DNA from: Exiguobacterium algae
GTDB taxonomy: Bacteria; Bacillota; Bacilli; Exiguobacteriales; Exiguobacteriaceae
DNA length: 64,000 nt
Assembly (NCBI RefSeq): GCF_018617875.1
Contig: NZ_JACSKZ010000002.1
Location: forward strand, 310,001-374,000
Reading direction: 5' to 3'
The notes under the pieces: model-generated
What the model saw: only the letters and a program-made list of their open reading frames with translations
The model's database searches: none
Told to the model about the DNA's origin: nothing
In this document: positions 1 through 9,176 of the stretch, one piece after another
Layout: every line of letters starts with the position of its first letter
How positions within the stretch are numbered: position 1 is the stretch's first letter
Made by a program: the position numbers and the translations under genes

Positions 1-728
1 GTGCGAATGGAAAGTACACCTGTCCTCAGATAGGGAGACAGTCGACTCGTACCGGCAATACTCGGAATGTCCCGGTCATCTGCATAATTCGTCAGCCGCT
101 CATTCACAAAACGGGTCAGTCGTTTTTTCGCCTCCGTCTCGCCGAGCGCTTTCCAGTCCCGCTCACAGCGTTCAAACTGTTCTTTGAGCTCTTTCGGGAT
201 GTCAGATGACAATCCGACAAAGCGTTTCAATTGATCGACGTCAACATGGTACGGCTTCGGAGGAGATTCGCTATATGCTGCTTTTTTGAACGGTGTATAT
301 ACTTTGTAGGGGTTCCCGTCTTTTGTGGAAAATGCATCCGGATGAAACAAGTGCCGGTCGAGTAAGCGAACGACTTTCACCTGCTCCCCAAGCGATTTGA
401 TGACCGCATCGTCCCGCTGCTTAAATGGTTCTACATATTCAGCATTGAAGTACAGCGCATCGACCTCACCTAATTCTTCAACAAATTGTTCGCTCGTTTC
501 AGTAACAATCACACGTAACCCCAATTTTTTCGAGTTCAAGTCGTCCATGAAGACTCGCATTGTCGAAAAGAAGTAATCATGTCGTGTATCAAACGGTTCA
601 CAGTATTTCGGATTGAGCCAAAATACGAACTCGATCTCATCTCCGTCCTCAACGTCTGTCAGCACACGGTGCAGCATATGATTGTCCGTTAACCGAAAGT
701 CTGATCGAAACCAACAAACTCGTTTCAT
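1..728 (-). CDS. phr: Deoxyribodipyrimidine photolyase, N-terminal part (cut by window edge)
   Basis: Encodes the first 242 or so residues of a light-dependent DNA repair flavoprotein that splits cyclobutane pyrimidine dimers; the C-terminal part lies beyond the window. The N-terminus carries the photolyase signature WFRSDFRLTDN at residues 6-16. Close to the window edge the reading frame holds GTSRLSPYL, the conserved start of the FAD-binding catalytic half. The ATG at 726-728 follows a GGGAGAGGGG ribosome binding site. It lies directly downstream of the pyc terminator on the same strand, so it is probably transcribed separately. A cryptochrome-like relative cannot be excluded from this half, but its position among housekeeping genes fits a class I CPD photolyase. 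Confidence 0.9.
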   Translation of the reverse strand, partial: MKRVCWFRSDFRLTDNHMLHRVLTDVEDGDEIEFVFWLNPKYCEPFDTRHDYFFSTMRVFMDDLNSKKLGLRVIVTETSEQFVEELGEVDALYFNAEYVEPFKQRDDAVIKSLGEQVKVVRLLDRHLFHPDAFSTKDGNPYKVYTPFKKAAYSESPPKPYHVDVDQLKRFVGLSSDIPKELKEQFERCERDWKALGETEAKKRLTRFVNERLTNYADDRDIPSIAGTSRLSPYLRTGVLSIR

Positions 729-744
729 GTTCCCCTCTCCCATC

Positions 745-776
745 TAAAAAAAGAAGCATAGCGAACTATGCTTCTT
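745..776 (-). terminator. Rho-independent terminator of pyc
   Basis: An 11-bp perfect stem (arms 751-761 and 766-776, GAAA-type tetraloop) is followed on the minus strand by a run of T (745-752). It lies right after the pyc stop codon and before the photolyase ribosome binding site. Confidence 0.9.
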
Positions 777-780
777 CTCA

Positions 781-3700
781 TTATACAAACTCAATCAACA
801 AGTCGTCACTTTGTATTGTGTCGCCTTCTTTGATATGAATCGCTTTGATTTCACCGTCTTGCGCTGCTTGAACGGTCGTTTCCATCTTCATCGCTTCTGT
901 GACGAGCAACTGCTCCCCACGGTGAATACGACTTCCCGGCTCGACCAACACTTTCAATACCGAACCTGGCATCGATGCACCGACTTGCTTCGGATTCGAG
1001 CGATCAACCTTCGGACGACTCGTCGTCGCAGACTTGATGTTCGCATCCTTAATTTCGATTTCACGCGGCACTCCGTTCATTTCGTATGATACGAGACGGA
1101 CACCTTCATCGTTCGGTGCGCTGACCTGAACGAGTTTGATAATCAAGGTCTTCCCAGTCTCAATTTCAACTTGAATCGTCTCTCCAACATTTAATCCGTA
1201 GAAGAATGTCAACGTGTCGAGAACGGAGACATCCCCGTACGTCTTCGTATGTTTGACATAATCTTCGTAGACTTTTGGATATAACGCATGCGCGAGCAAT
1301 TCAAAGTCTGTGACCGGGCGTTCCCATCTCTCGAACAATTCGGTCCGCGCTGCTTCAAAGTCATATGGTTTGATCAATTTACCAGGGCGAACGTTTAACG
1401 GTTCTTCCCCTTTTAGAATCACTTTTTGTACGTCTTCCGGGAATCCTCCTGGAGGCGTCCCGAGTTCACCACGCATCATTTCAACGACAGAATCCGGGAA
1501 GTCGAGCTGATGACCACGAGTCATCACGTCTTCTTCTGTCAGATTGTGCTGTACCATGAAGAGCGCCATGTCTCCGACAACCTTCGAAGAAGGCGTCACT
1601 TTCACGATATCGCCAAACAGCATGTTCACACGGGCATACATTGCTTTCACTTCACCCCAACGGTCGCCAAGACCGACCGCTTTCGCTTGCTGTTGAAGGT
1701 TTGAATACTGTCCACCTGGCATTTCGTGCTCATATACCGATGGATGTGGTGCACGCATATCGCTCTCAAACGGTTCATAGTTATGACGTACATCTTGCCA
1801 GTAATCACTGATGACTTCATATTGCTTCGCATCAATTTTCGGTTGACGTTCATGATGATTGAGAGCGTAAACCAAACTTCCTCCGGACGGTTGCGACGTC
1901 ATACCTGACATCGAGCTCGCCGCGACGTCAACGATGTCCACCCCAGCGTCAGTCGCACGGGCATAGGTGAAAATCCCATTCCCTGAAGCATCATGCGTAT
2001 GCAAATGGATCGGCAAGTCGACAGCATCTTTTAACGCAGAGACGAGAGCATAGGCAGATTCAGGTTTCAGGAGACCTGCCATGTCTTTGATTGCTAAAAT
2101 ATGAGCTCCACTCGCCTCAAGTTTTTTCGCGAGGTCGACATAGTATGGCAAGTGATACTTCGGACGATTGCCGTCATATAGGTCACCCGTATAGCAAATA
2201 GCAGCCTCCGCAACTTTCCCTGTTGGCAATGTTGCATCAATCGCGAGCTGGATGGACTCCAAGTTGTTCAAGCTATCGAAAATACGGAATACGTCGACAC
2301 CGGCATAAGCTGCCTCATGTACGAACTTCTCAATCACATTGTCGGCGTAGTTTTTGTAACCGACCGCATTCGCACCGCGTAATAGCATCTGAATCAAGAC
2401 GTTCGGCATCTTCTCACGAAGTTTCATGAGACGAGCCCACGGGTCTTCCGATAAGAAACGGTAGGCTACGTCAAACGTCGCACCGCCCCACGCCTCGACC
2501 GAGAACAACTCCGGCATGAGCTTACTTGTCGGCTCAGCGATATTGATGATGTCTTGCGTACGCATACGTGTCGCCAAGAGGGATTGATGCGCGTCTCGCA
2601 TCGTCGTGTCCGTCAATAACAGTTCAGGTTGACGTTTAATCCAGTCCGCTAATCCTTCCGGACCAAGTTCCGTCAAGATTTGTTTCGTGCCCGGTTTTGC
2701 TTCTTTCGGCAAATTGTGCGGAATCCGAACCGAACGACTGATCGGTTTATCTTTCAACCCGACACCCGGGAATCCGTTTACGGTCACATCTCCGATATAG
2801 TTCAGAAGCTTCGTGCCCCGGTCTTTTCGTTTCGGGAAGACGAACAGTTCTGGCGTCTCATCGATGAACGACGTATTGTAATCCCCACTAATAAAGTTTT
2901 GATGTTTCATCACATTGATCAAGAACGGGATGTTCGTCTTGATTCCACGAATCCGGAACTCGTTCAAGTTACGGACCATTTTTGAGGCCGCCTGTTCAAA
3001 CGTCATCCCGTGTGTAGACAATTTTACAAGAAGGGAATCGTAATAAGGCGAAATCTCAGCTCCGACATAGGCGTTCCCCCCGTCAAGGCGCACCCCGAAG
3101 CCACCCGGTGAACGATACGCCATAATCTTCCCTGTGTCCGGCATAAAGTTATTTCCCGGATCCTCAGAAGTGACACGAGACTGAATCGCATAGCCTAACA
3201 ATTTGATCTCTTCCTGTTTCGGCATCTGAATCATTTCCCCGTGCAAGGACTCACCTTGCGCAATCATGAGCTGGGTTTGAACGATGTCAAACCCGGTCAC
3301 CATCTCGGTGATCGTGTGCTCGACTTGAATACGCGGGTTGACTTCGATGAAGTAGAACGATTCATCTTCCGTGACGAGGAACTCGACCGTCCCTGCATTC
3401 ACATAGCCGACGTGTCGCATAAGTTGGACTGCCGCATCACAGATTGCTTGACGTGACGCTTCGGTCAACGTGACGCACGGGGCCACCTCGACCACTTTTT
3501 GGTGGCGACGCTGTACCGAACAATCTCGTTCAAACAAATGAACGATGTTTCCATGTTCATCCCCTAAAATTTGAACTTCGATATGTTTTGGCCGTTCGAC
3601 CAGTTTTTCTATGTACACTTCGTCCGAACCGAACGCCTGCTTCGCTTCCGATTTGGCGCGCTCGATTAAATCTCTCATCTCCGCTTCCGTACGGATGACA

Positions 3701-4215
3701 CGCATCCCGCGGCCACCGCCACCCATCGCCGCTTTGACCATGAGCGGGAAACCGTGCTCGTTCGCAAATGCTTCTGCATCTTCATACGACGTCAACGGAC
3801 CGTCCGAACCCGGGATTACAGGAAGACCTGCCGCAATCGCACTTTGGCGCGCGCGCACTTTATCCCCGAACGCATGTAGATGAGACTCATGAGGACCGAC
3901 AAACACAATCCCTTCTTCACGACAACGACGAGCGAGCTCAATGTTCTCAGATAAGAAACCGTAGCCAGGGTGGATTGCGTCACTCCCTGACTCTTTTGCG
4001 ATTCGAATCACGTCTTCAATATCCAGATACGCATCAATCGGCTTTTGATCCAGTCCGACCAAATAGGCCTCATCCGCTTTAAAACGGTGTAATGAGCCAC
4101 TATCCTCTTGTGAATAGACTGCTACGGTACGCATCCCTAGCTCGGAAGCAGCTCGGAATACACGAATCGCAATTTCCCCACGGTTTGCTACAAGTAACTT
4201 CTTAATTGGTTTCAA
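781..4215 (-). CDS. pyc: Pyruvate carboxylase
   Basis: Makes oxaloacetate from pyruvate, bicarbonate and ATP to refill the TCA cycle; cytoplasmic, biotin-dependent, usually a tetramer. The single chain of about 1144 residues has, in order, a biotin carboxylase domain (starting LVANRGEIAIR, residues ~7-450), a carboxyltransferase domain (LLLTDTTMRDAHQS, ~530-800) and a C-terminal biotinyl domain with EAMKMETT, biotin lysine near residue 1110. Length equals the B. subtilis enzyme. I chose the TTG at 4213-4215 because a GGGGGG Shine-Dalgarno lies seven bases upstream; the ATG at 4230 sits inside or before that site and has none of its own. ftsW lies 37 bp upstream on the same strand, as in B. 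subtilis. Confidence 0.97.
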   Translation of the reverse strand: MKPIKKLLVANRGEIAIRVFRAASELGMRTVAVYSQEDSGSLHRFKADEAYLVGLDQKPIDAYLDIEDVIRIAKESGSDAIHPGYGFLSENIELARRCREEGIVFVGPHESHLHAFGDKVRARQSAIAAGLPVIPGSDGPLTSYEDAEAFANEHGFPLMVKAAMGGGGRGMRVIRTEAEMRDLIERAKSEAKQAFGSDEVYIEKLVERPKHIEVQILGDEHGNIVHLFERDCSVQRRHQKVVEVAPCVTLTEASRQAICDAAVQLMRHVGYVNAGTVEFLVTEDESFYFIEVNPRIQVEHTITEMVTGFDIVQTQLMIAQGESLHGEMIQMPKQEEIKLLGYAIQSRVTSEDPGNNFMPDTGKIMAYRSPGGFGVRLDGGNAYVGAEISPYYDSLLVKLSTHGMTFEQAASKMVRNLNEFRIRGIKTNIPFLINVMKHQNFISGDYNTSFIDETPELFVFPKRKDRGTKLLNYIGDVTVNGFPGVGLKDKPISRSVRIPHNLPKEAKPGTKQILTELGPEGLADWIKRQPELLLTDTTMRDAHQSLLATRMRTQDIINIAEPTSKLMPELFSVEAWGGATFDVAYRFLSEDPWARLMKLREKMPNVLIQMLLRGANAVGYKNYADNVIEKFVHEAAYAGVDVFRIFDSLNNLESIQLAIDATLPTGKVAEAAICYTGDLYDGNRPKYHLPYYVDLAKKLEASGAHILAIKDMAGLLKPESAYALVSALKDAVDLPIHLHTHDASGNGIFTYARATDAGVDIVDVAASSMSGMTSQPSGGSLVYALNHHERQPKIDAKQYEVISDYWQDVRHNYEPFESDMRAPHPSVYEHEMPGGQYSNLQQQAKAVGLGDRWGEVKAMYARVNMLFGDIVKVTPSSKVVGDMALFMVQHNLTEEDVMTRGHQLDFPDSVVEMMRGELGTPPGGFPEDVQKVILKGEEPLNVRPGKLIKPYDFEAARTELFERWERPVTDFELLAHALYPKVYEDYVKHTKTYGDVSVLDTLTFFYGLNVGETIQVEIETGKTLIIKLVQVSAPNDEGVRLVSYEMNGVPREIEIKDANIKSATTSRPKVDRSNPKQVGASMPGSVLKVLVEPGSRIHRGEQLLVTEAMKMETTVQAAQDGEIKAIHIKEGDTIQSDDLLIEFV

Positions 4216-4252
4216 ATGAAATCCCCCCATTATTGAAATTGTATAAAGCCCC

Positions 4253-5488
4253 TTACCTTACAACATGTAGCGAAGAACGTTGAACATTTTGTTCAGACGT
4301 TTCACGTATTTCAGCCCGTCTGGTTGCTTCCCGATGACGATTTCGCATCGAGATACTACTTAACACTCCTAATATGCCCATGGTCATGATCAGCGATGTC
4401 CCCCCGTAACTGACTAGCGGAAGCGTGACGCCGGTACCTGGGAACCAGCCGGACATGGCACCAATGTTGATCCCAGTCTGGACAATGATTTGCGCGGCGA
4501 TGCCGAACGCGACGAACATCGCGAAATGACTATCGCTGTGATTGGCGATATTGACAGCCCGGAAGGCGATGAAGAAGAGTAGCGCCAAAACTGCCATGAC
4601 ACCGAAGAACCCTAACTCCTCAGCAATGATTGACATGATGTAGTCAGTCTCAGGTTCTGGCAAATACCCATACTTTTGAAAGCTGTTCCCGAGCCCGACA
4701 CCGGTCAACCCTCCGTGCACAATCGAGATGATTGACATGAGTAATTGGTGGCCATAGTTTTCAGGATCCATAAACGGATTGAATACGACCTCAATCCGGC
4801 TCCGCTGGTTTTCCGTGAAGATTGTTGTGAACATCAAATAGACGATCCCAATCCCTGCGAGCACGGAAGGAATGATGATACGGAGCGGTGCCCCGACGGC
4901 GAGCCACATGAGAAACATGATCGAGCCGAGGACGAACAGTCCTCCCATATCCGGCTGCCCGTTGATTGCGATTGCGTACGGGAAAAAGAAATAAATGACC
5001 GGAATTAAGAAGAATGCTCCAATTTGAGGCCGAATTCCTTTTTTCGTAATCGCCGCCCGCGCAAGTCGACCCGGCAATCCTTTCAACTCACCATTCCACA
5101 ACCGGTGATAATAATTGGCGAGCAGCAAGACGAGAACAAACTTCGCAATCTCGATTGGCTGAATCGTAAACGACCCGATAATCAGCCAAGCCCGCGCCCC
5201 GTTGAGCGGTCGCATCGCCCACGTGACGAACAAGAGCACGACCGAGACAAAATAGAGGCTGTACAGGATATTTGGTTTTCTAAAGTTTTCATAGCGGAAC
5301 ATCGTCGCGATGAAATAGACGACAATCCCAATTCCCGCATAGATCAGCTGTCGATAAAACAAACCGCTGTTCGCGTAATCACCGCGATTCCAAACACTCG
5401 CACTATAAATCATAATGGAGCTGAGCCCTACGAGCATGAGCACCGCAATGAACAGTGAAAAATCAAAATACCGAAACCGAGCTTTCAT
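4253..5488 (-). CDS. ftsW: Septal peptidoglycan polymerase FtsW (SEDS family)
   Basis: Polytopic membrane glycosyltransferase (about ten helices, 411 residues) that polymerises lipid II at the division septum together with a class B PBP. SEDS hallmarks are visible: NGARAWL after the early helices, QPDMGG containing the likely catalytic aspartate, the YLPEPETDYIMSIIAEELG loop and the late LPLVSYGGTSL motif. A charged cytoplasmic tail of about 35 residues ends the protein. The ATG follows AAGGAAGTG. It sits between ylaN and pyc as in B. subtilis (ylaN-ftsW-pycA), which favours FtsW over RodA or SpoVE; a second SEDS gene (rodA) is at 49464. Confidence 0.92.
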   Translation of the reverse strand: MKARFRYFDFSLFIAVLMLVGLSSIMIYSASVWNRGDYANSGLFYRQLIYAGIGIVVYFIATMFRYENFRKPNILYSLYFVSVVLLFVTWAMRPLNGARAWLIIGSFTIQPIEIAKFVLVLLLANYYHRLWNGELKGLPGRLARAAITKKGIRPQIGAFFLIPVIYFFFPYAIAINGQPDMGGLFVLGSIMFLMWLAVGAPLRIIIPSVLAGIGIVYLMFTTIFTENQRSRIEVVFNPFMDPENYGHQLLMSIISIVHGGLTGVGLGNSFQKYGYLPEPETDYIMSIIAEELGFFGVMAVLALLFFIAFRAVNIANHSDSHFAMFVAFGIAAQIIVQTGINIGAMSGWFPGTGVTLPLVSYGGTSLIMTMGILGVLSSISMRNRHREATRRAEIRETSEQNVQRSSLHVVR

Positions 5489-5525
5489 ATATTCACTTCC
5501 TTATGTAATACAATCCGACAACCTT

Positions 5526-5569
5526 TATAAAAAAATACTCAAACAGCGCCACTTGCACAGTTTGAGTAT
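5526..5569 (-). terminator. Terminator of ylaN
   Basis: Ten-bp inverted repeat ATACTCAAAC / GTTTGAGTAT (5535-5544 and 5560-5569) with a minus-strand T run (5526-5535), just past the ylaN stop. Confidence 0.8.
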
Positions 5570-5574
5570 AAGGT

Positions 5575-5853
5575 TCATAGTTCTGAAGCATCCGCAAGTG
5601 CAGATAGCTTTTGTTCCAATGAATCGAGCAGTCCCTTACCTTCAATATCAGAAATAAGTCCAAGGCGGACAGCAAAATCAATTTGGCGCGAAAGTCCAAA
5701 CATATGTGTATCAAGCACCTCTTCATAAAGAGGGCATTTCGGCATTTTCAGGTTTTCTAACTGCACTTCAATCAGGCAACGGATTTTCTCAGCATCCGCT
5801 TCAAGTAACTGAAGCGCCTGCTCCCGTTGGATTGCGGCCAAATTTGTTGCCAC
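5575..5853 (-). CDS. ylaN: YlaN (UPF0358) essential small protein
   Basis: A 92-residue soluble, mostly helical protein. The family core [26 protein letters not shown] is easy to recognise. In B. subtilis and S. aureus YlaN is linked to iron homeostasis and interacts with Fur; this is family knowledge, not visible here. The start is the GTG at 5851-5853, six bases after a GGAGGAGG ribosome binding site. An upstream in-frame ATG at 5892 would add 13 residues (Gly/Val-rich) encoded by the Shine-Dalgarno region itself and is not credible. Its promoter lies inside a striking inverted repeat (5899-5935). It is followed by its own terminator before ftsW. Confidence 0.93.
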   Translation of the reverse strand: MATNLAAIQREQALQLLEADAEKIRCLIEVQLENLKMPKCPLYEEVLDTHMFGLSRQIDFAVRLGLISDIEGKGLLDSLEQKLSALADASEL

Positions 5854-5898
5854 TACGACCCCTCCTCCGTACGATGACAGACTGTTTGTCATATATCA

Positions 5899-5935
5899 AC
5901 TGTACATTATATTTCATCATAATTCAATGTACAGT
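5899..5935 (-). promoter_or_regulatory. ylaN promoter enclosed by a 10-bp inverted repeat (operator-like)
   Basis: On the minus strand a perfect -10 TATAAT (5906-5911) is preceded at 16 bp by TGTACA (5928-5933). The arms ACTGTACATT (5899-5908) and AATGTACAGT (5926-5935) are exact inverted copies, each containing the palindrome TGTACA, and they overlap the -10 and -35 boxes. A regulator binding both arms would shut the promoter. I cannot name the regulator; the sequence is not a Fur box. Confidence 0.6.
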
Positions 5936-5961
5936 CTACTCTCAAGACGAGTTTCTCTCTT

Positions 5962-5990
5962 TTCCATTTTACAAAAAAGAACGCTATAAT
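5962..5990 (+). promoter_or_regulatory. Promoter for the 6024 gene
   Basis: TTCCAT (5962-5967), a 17-bp spacer and a perfect TATAAT (5985-5990) lie 33 bp before the start codon. Confidence 0.7.
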
Positions 5991-6023
5991 GAAAAATGTA
6001 TTGGTTATAAAGGGGGAGCTTAT

Positions 6024-6488
6024 ATGATTTTTCCACTGGATGGGGCGGTTCGTCATCCATTGACAATCGATCCGACCGTATGGATTTTTGACGAGCGCAA
6101 GCGAAATGTCGAGGAGTTGGACAAGACCGTAGAGAACGACAGTGAGGCATACTATGCGAAAATGGGGAAAGCATGGGACGAAGGTTTAGCCCAAGGATCA
6201 AAAATTGATCACAATAAGCCGATGAGCCGGGCGGACAAAGACGCTGCATTACGCGATTCGTTCGCGATGCCGCTCGCACCGTTTCTCCAAAATACGGAGC
6301 CCGAAGAGCATGCGACGCACGTCCGGTTTTACGGGGACACGGTGTTGACGCTCCCGCTGGATGAGGCATCAACCGTGTACCTTCAGTTTTCTCAAAATGG
6401 AAAGGTATTGAGCGACGGTCCGGTCTATGTGTTGTACGACCACCAAGTCATTCGAAACGTCAATCACATCACCGTACTTTCACAATGA
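6024..6488 (+). CDS. Conserved hypothetical protein of Bacilli, 154 aa
   Basis: A 154-residue soluble protein with no signal peptide or membrane segment. It begins MIFPLDGAVRHPLTIDPTVWIFDERK and ends in a stretch of alternating hydrophobic residues that suggests beta strands. I recall similarly built Bacillus proteins (start of the type 'I.P..G.V..P.TLDP.VWIFDDR') that carry an automatic 'peptidyl-prolyl isomerase' label; I see nothing here that proves that activity. The ATG at 6024 follows AAGGGGGAG at ideal distance; longer in-frame versions upstream run through the promoter. It is divergent from ylaN, has its own promoter and terminator, and so forms a single-gene unit. Confidence 0.8.
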   Translation: MIFPLDGAVRHPLTIDPTVWIFDERKRNVEELDKTVENDSEAYYAKMGKAWDEGLAQGSKIDHNKPMSRADKDAALRDSFAMPLAPFLQNTEPEEHATHVRFYGDTVLTLPLDEASTVYLQFSQNGKVLSDGPVYVLYDHQVIRNVNHITVLSQ

Positions 6489-6518
6489 AGAGAAGGGGTC
6501 TCCCCTTCTCTTTTTTTG
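6489..6518 (+). terminator. Terminator of the 6024 gene
   Basis: Ten-bp stem AGAGAAGGGG / CCCCTTCTCT with a TCT loop followed by seven T. Confidence 0.93.
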
Positions 6519-6553
6519 GACATTTTACTTCACAAAGTGTAACATATAGCATG

Positions 6554-6583
6554 TTGACACTACTTATGAATAGACAATATAGA
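6554..6583 (+). promoter_or_regulatory. Sigma-A promoter overlapping the upstream start candidate of the MFS gene
   Basis: TTGACA (6554-6559), 18-bp spacer, TATAGA (6578-6583). The predicted transcription start (about 6590) coincides with the in-frame GTG at 6590, which raises the possibility of a leaderless message. Confidence 0.6.
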
Positions 6584-6589
6584 AAGGTC

Positions 6590-7798
6590 GTGACGCTTAC
6601 GATACCGTTATGGAAAAAGAATTTATGGATTGTTTGGCTCGGCAGCTTTTTAACCGCTGCATCGATGAGCCTCGTGTTACCGTTTCTCCCTCTGTTCATT
6701 GAGGACTTGGGCGTAAGCGACCCCGATCATGTGGTCACGTGGTCAGCAGTCGCTTTTGGCGCAACGTTTCTTGTGGCCGCGATCGTCTCCCCGCTATGGG
6801 GACGCCTCGCCGACCGTAAAGGGAGAAAATTAATGCTGATTCGGGCAAGTCTCGGGATGTCGATTGTCATGGTATTAATCAGTTTTGTCGAAAATGTATA
6901 CCAGCTCGTTGGTTTACGCCTTCTGATGGGTGCCGTTTCAGGATTCATCTCCGCAGGCATCACACTTGTTGCATCACAAACTCCAAAAGAGAAAAGTGGC
7001 TGGGCGCTCGGGACACTCTCGACCGGCGGAATAACAGGCGGTCTACTCGGTCCCTTGATTGGCGGACTGCTCGCAGACTGGATTGGGCTTCGATCCGTTT
7101 TTCTCTTTACAGGAAGTGCGCTCTTCCTCACCTTTATTATCACCCTGATCTTTATTAAGGAAGACTTTGTACCGGTCAAACGGGAAGAACTCGCTTCGAT
7201 GCGAACTATCTTCACTTCACTGAAACACCCGCAACTCATTATCGGATTGTTCGCAACGACTTTCCTGATTCAATTCTCGACCCAGTCGATCGGTCCATTA
7301 TTGACGCTCTATGTCCGCGAACTAAACCCTTATGCGTCATCGCTCGCATTCATGGCCGGCATCGTCGCCTCCGCCCCGGGTTTAGCCGCACTCTTATCAG
7401 CCCAGCGTCTCGGCAGACTATCCGACCGTTACGGTGCAGAACGCATCTTGTTTTGGGCGCTTTTAATTTACAGTGCCTTTTTGATTCCGCAAGCGTTCGT
7501 CACATCAACGACGCAGCTCGTATTCTTACGCTTCGGCATCGGCTTTGCGACAGCGGCGCTCATGCCATCTGTCCAATCGCTGTTGCGCCAGAACACGCCG
7601 TCTACAGCCACAGGTAGGATTTTTTCTTACAATCAGTCCGCACAGTTCATGGGAAACCTTCTCGGTCCGTTGTTCGGCTCACAAATCGTCGCCCACTTCG
7701 GATTCTCTTCTCTCTTTATCGTGACCGGATTGATTATGGTTTCAAACGCATTTTTGGAACGGACAAACGTCCATGTCCTTCACCCGAACACAAAATGA
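6590..7798 (+). CDS. MFS drug exporter (MdtG/YitG/PmrA type, DHA1 family)
   Basis: Proton-driven multidrug efflux permease with twelve predicted membrane helices (about 402 residues). The first helix begins at WKKNLWIVWLGSFLTAASM and the loop after helix 2 carries MFS motif A, GRLADRKGRK. A drug-export motif C-like GGITGGLLGPLIGG lies in helix 5. Homologues begin two to ten residues before the 'LWKKNL' segment, which fits the GTG at 6590. The alternative ATG at 6566 lies inside the promoter and neither start has a normally spaced Shine-Dalgarno (AGAAAGG ends two bases before the GTG). Substrates cannot be read from sequence. It forms a single-gene unit, convergent with phoH. Confidence 0.85.
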   Translation: MTLTIPLWKKNLWIVWLGSFLTAASMSLVLPFLPLFIEDLGVSDPDHVVTWSAVAFGATFLVAAIVSPLWGRLADRKGRKLMLIRASLGMSIVMVLISFVENVYQLVGLRLLMGAVSGFISAGITLVASQTPKEKSGWALGTLSTGGITGGLLGPLIGGLLADWIGLRSVFLFTGSALFLTFIITLIFIKEDFVPVKREELASMRTIFTSLKHPQLIIGLFATTFLIQFSTQSIGPLLTLYVRELNPYASSLAFMAGIVASAPGLAALLSAQRLGRLSDRYGAERILFWALLIYSAFLIPQAFVTSTTQLVFLRFGIGFATAALMPSVQSLLRQNTPSTATGRIFSYNQSAQFMGNLLGPLFGSQIVAHFGFSSLFIVTGLIMVSNAFLERTNVHVLHPNTK

Positions 7799-7829
7799 CG
7801 CCGAGCATTTGCTCAGCGTCATTTTTTTA
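7796..7829 (+). terminator. Terminator of the MFS gene
   Basis: Eleven-bp stem with one mismatch, beginning at the MFS stop codon, ATTT loop, then seven T. It lies between convergent MFS and phoH. Confidence 0.9.
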
Positions 7830-9143
7830 TAGTAGATCGGCAGCCAATCGAGCGAGTGACGAACGTTCTCCTTTGATGAGTTGAACGTGACCGAATACGT
7901 TTTGTCCTTTGAAGCGCTCGACCGCATACGTCAAACCATTCGAATATTCATCTAAATACGGATGGTCGATTTGATAAGGGTCTCCGACGAGAACAATTTT
8001 AGAGTTCTCACCGACCCGGGTCAGAATTGTTTTGATTTCATGCTTCGTCAAATTTTGCGCCTCATCGATGATGATAAACTGGTCGGGCATGCTCCGACCA
8101 CGGATATACGTTAGCGCCTCAAGCTGAATGGACTTCATTCCTGCTAAAATATTGCCAAGTTCATCCTTCGAATTGGCGTTAAACAAAAACTCAAGATTAT
8201 CGTAAATCGGTTGCATCCACGGTCTCAGCTTCTCTTCCATTTCTCCAGGAAGATAGCCGATATCATTCCCCATCGGGACGACCGGTCGGGCAACGACTAA
8301 TTTATTATATCGATGCTCATCTTCAACGAGTGAAAGGCCCGCTGCCAGTGCAAGCAACGTCTTTCCGGTCCCTGCCTTACCCAGGAGCGTGACAAACGGG
8401 ATGTCATCACGAAGCAACAAGTCAAGCGCCATCCGTTGTTGCACGTTTCTTGGGTGAATGCCCCAAATATGTTCGGCATCGAGCGCTAACGGACGAACGA
8501 TGGGTTGCAAAGCGTCAACAACAGCCAATGCGCTCGCTTTCGAGACATTGCTCTTCAAAATGATGAAAGAGTTCGGATACATTGCTTGTTTTGTCAGTGC
8601 GGACGTCGGCAGTTGACGTACTTTATAAAACTCGTCGATGATCGACTGGTCCACTTCAAACTCCCGGTATCCGGCGTAAAGGTCTGTCGTATCGACGATA
8701 TGGTCTGTCAAATAATCCTCAGCCTCAATTCCAATCGCGTCGGCTTTGACACGAACCAGAATATCTTTTGAGACGACGACGACTTTTCGCTCGGTATCCC
8801 CTTCAAGTTGTTTCATGAGTCCAAGGGCAACCGTCAAAATCCGGTTATCATTTGTCATTACGTCAAACGGGAAATCTACAGTATGTTCATGACCGATTTC
8901 CACAAACAGCCGTCCGCCATTTTCCAGCGGTACCCCGTCATGTAGTTTTCCGGTCGTTCGCAATTGATCGAGCACACGAGCCGTCTCGCGGGCATTCCGG
9001 CCAACTTCATCCATATTGCGCTTTTTGCCATCTAATTCTTCCAACACGATAGCCGGAACTACCACATCATGTTCTTCAAATTGGAATAAGGAAAGCGGAT
9101 CATGTAGAAGTACGTTCGTATCGAGCACATACGTTTTTTTCAT
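7827..9143 (-). CDS. ylaK: PIN-domain PhoH-family ATPase (YlaK)
   Basis: A 438-residue cytoplasmic protein joining an N-terminal PIN ribonuclease-like domain (YVLDTNVLLHDP at residues 5-16, further acidic positions through ~150) to a PhoH P-loop ATPase with Walker A GKAGTGKT (~residue 260) and Walker B FIIIDEAQN (~355). PIN-PhoH proteins of the PhoH2 class unwind and cut RNA; that activity is family knowledge. The ATG follows GAGGGGCGGC. The neighbour upstream is ylaL with a 33-bp gap and no terminator, so the two are probably co-transcribed; the order ylaL-ylaK is conserved in B. subtilis. Confidence 0.9.
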   Translation of the reverse strand: MKKTYVLDTNVLLHDPLSLFQFEEHDVVVPAIVLEELDGKKRNMDEVGRNARETARVLDQLRTTGKLHDGVPLENGGRLFVEIGHEHTVDFPFDVMTNDNRILTVALGLMKQLEGDTERKVVVVSKDILVRVKADAIGIEAEDYLTDHIVDTTDLYAGYREFEVDQSIIDEFYKVRQLPTSALTKQAMYPNSFIILKSNVSKASALAVVDALQPIVRPLALDAEHIWGIHPRNVQQRMALDLLLRDDIPFVTLLGKAGTGKTLLALAAGLSLVEDEHRYNKLVVARPVVPMGNDIGYLPGEMEEKLRPWMQPIYDNLEFLFNANSKDELGNILAGMKSIQLEALTYIRGRSMPDQFIIIDEAQNLTKHEIKTILTRVGENSKIVLVGDPYQIDHPYLDEYSNGLTYAVERFKGQNVFGHVQLIKGERSSLARLAADLL

Positions 9144-9176
9144 AGACTTTGCCGCCCCTCGAAAATAGGATGGTGA

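Noticed and set aside
5493-5726. 77-codon minus-strand frame overlapping the ylaN end and terminator
   Set aside because: Out of frame with ylaN, crosses the terminator hairpin and has no credible start.
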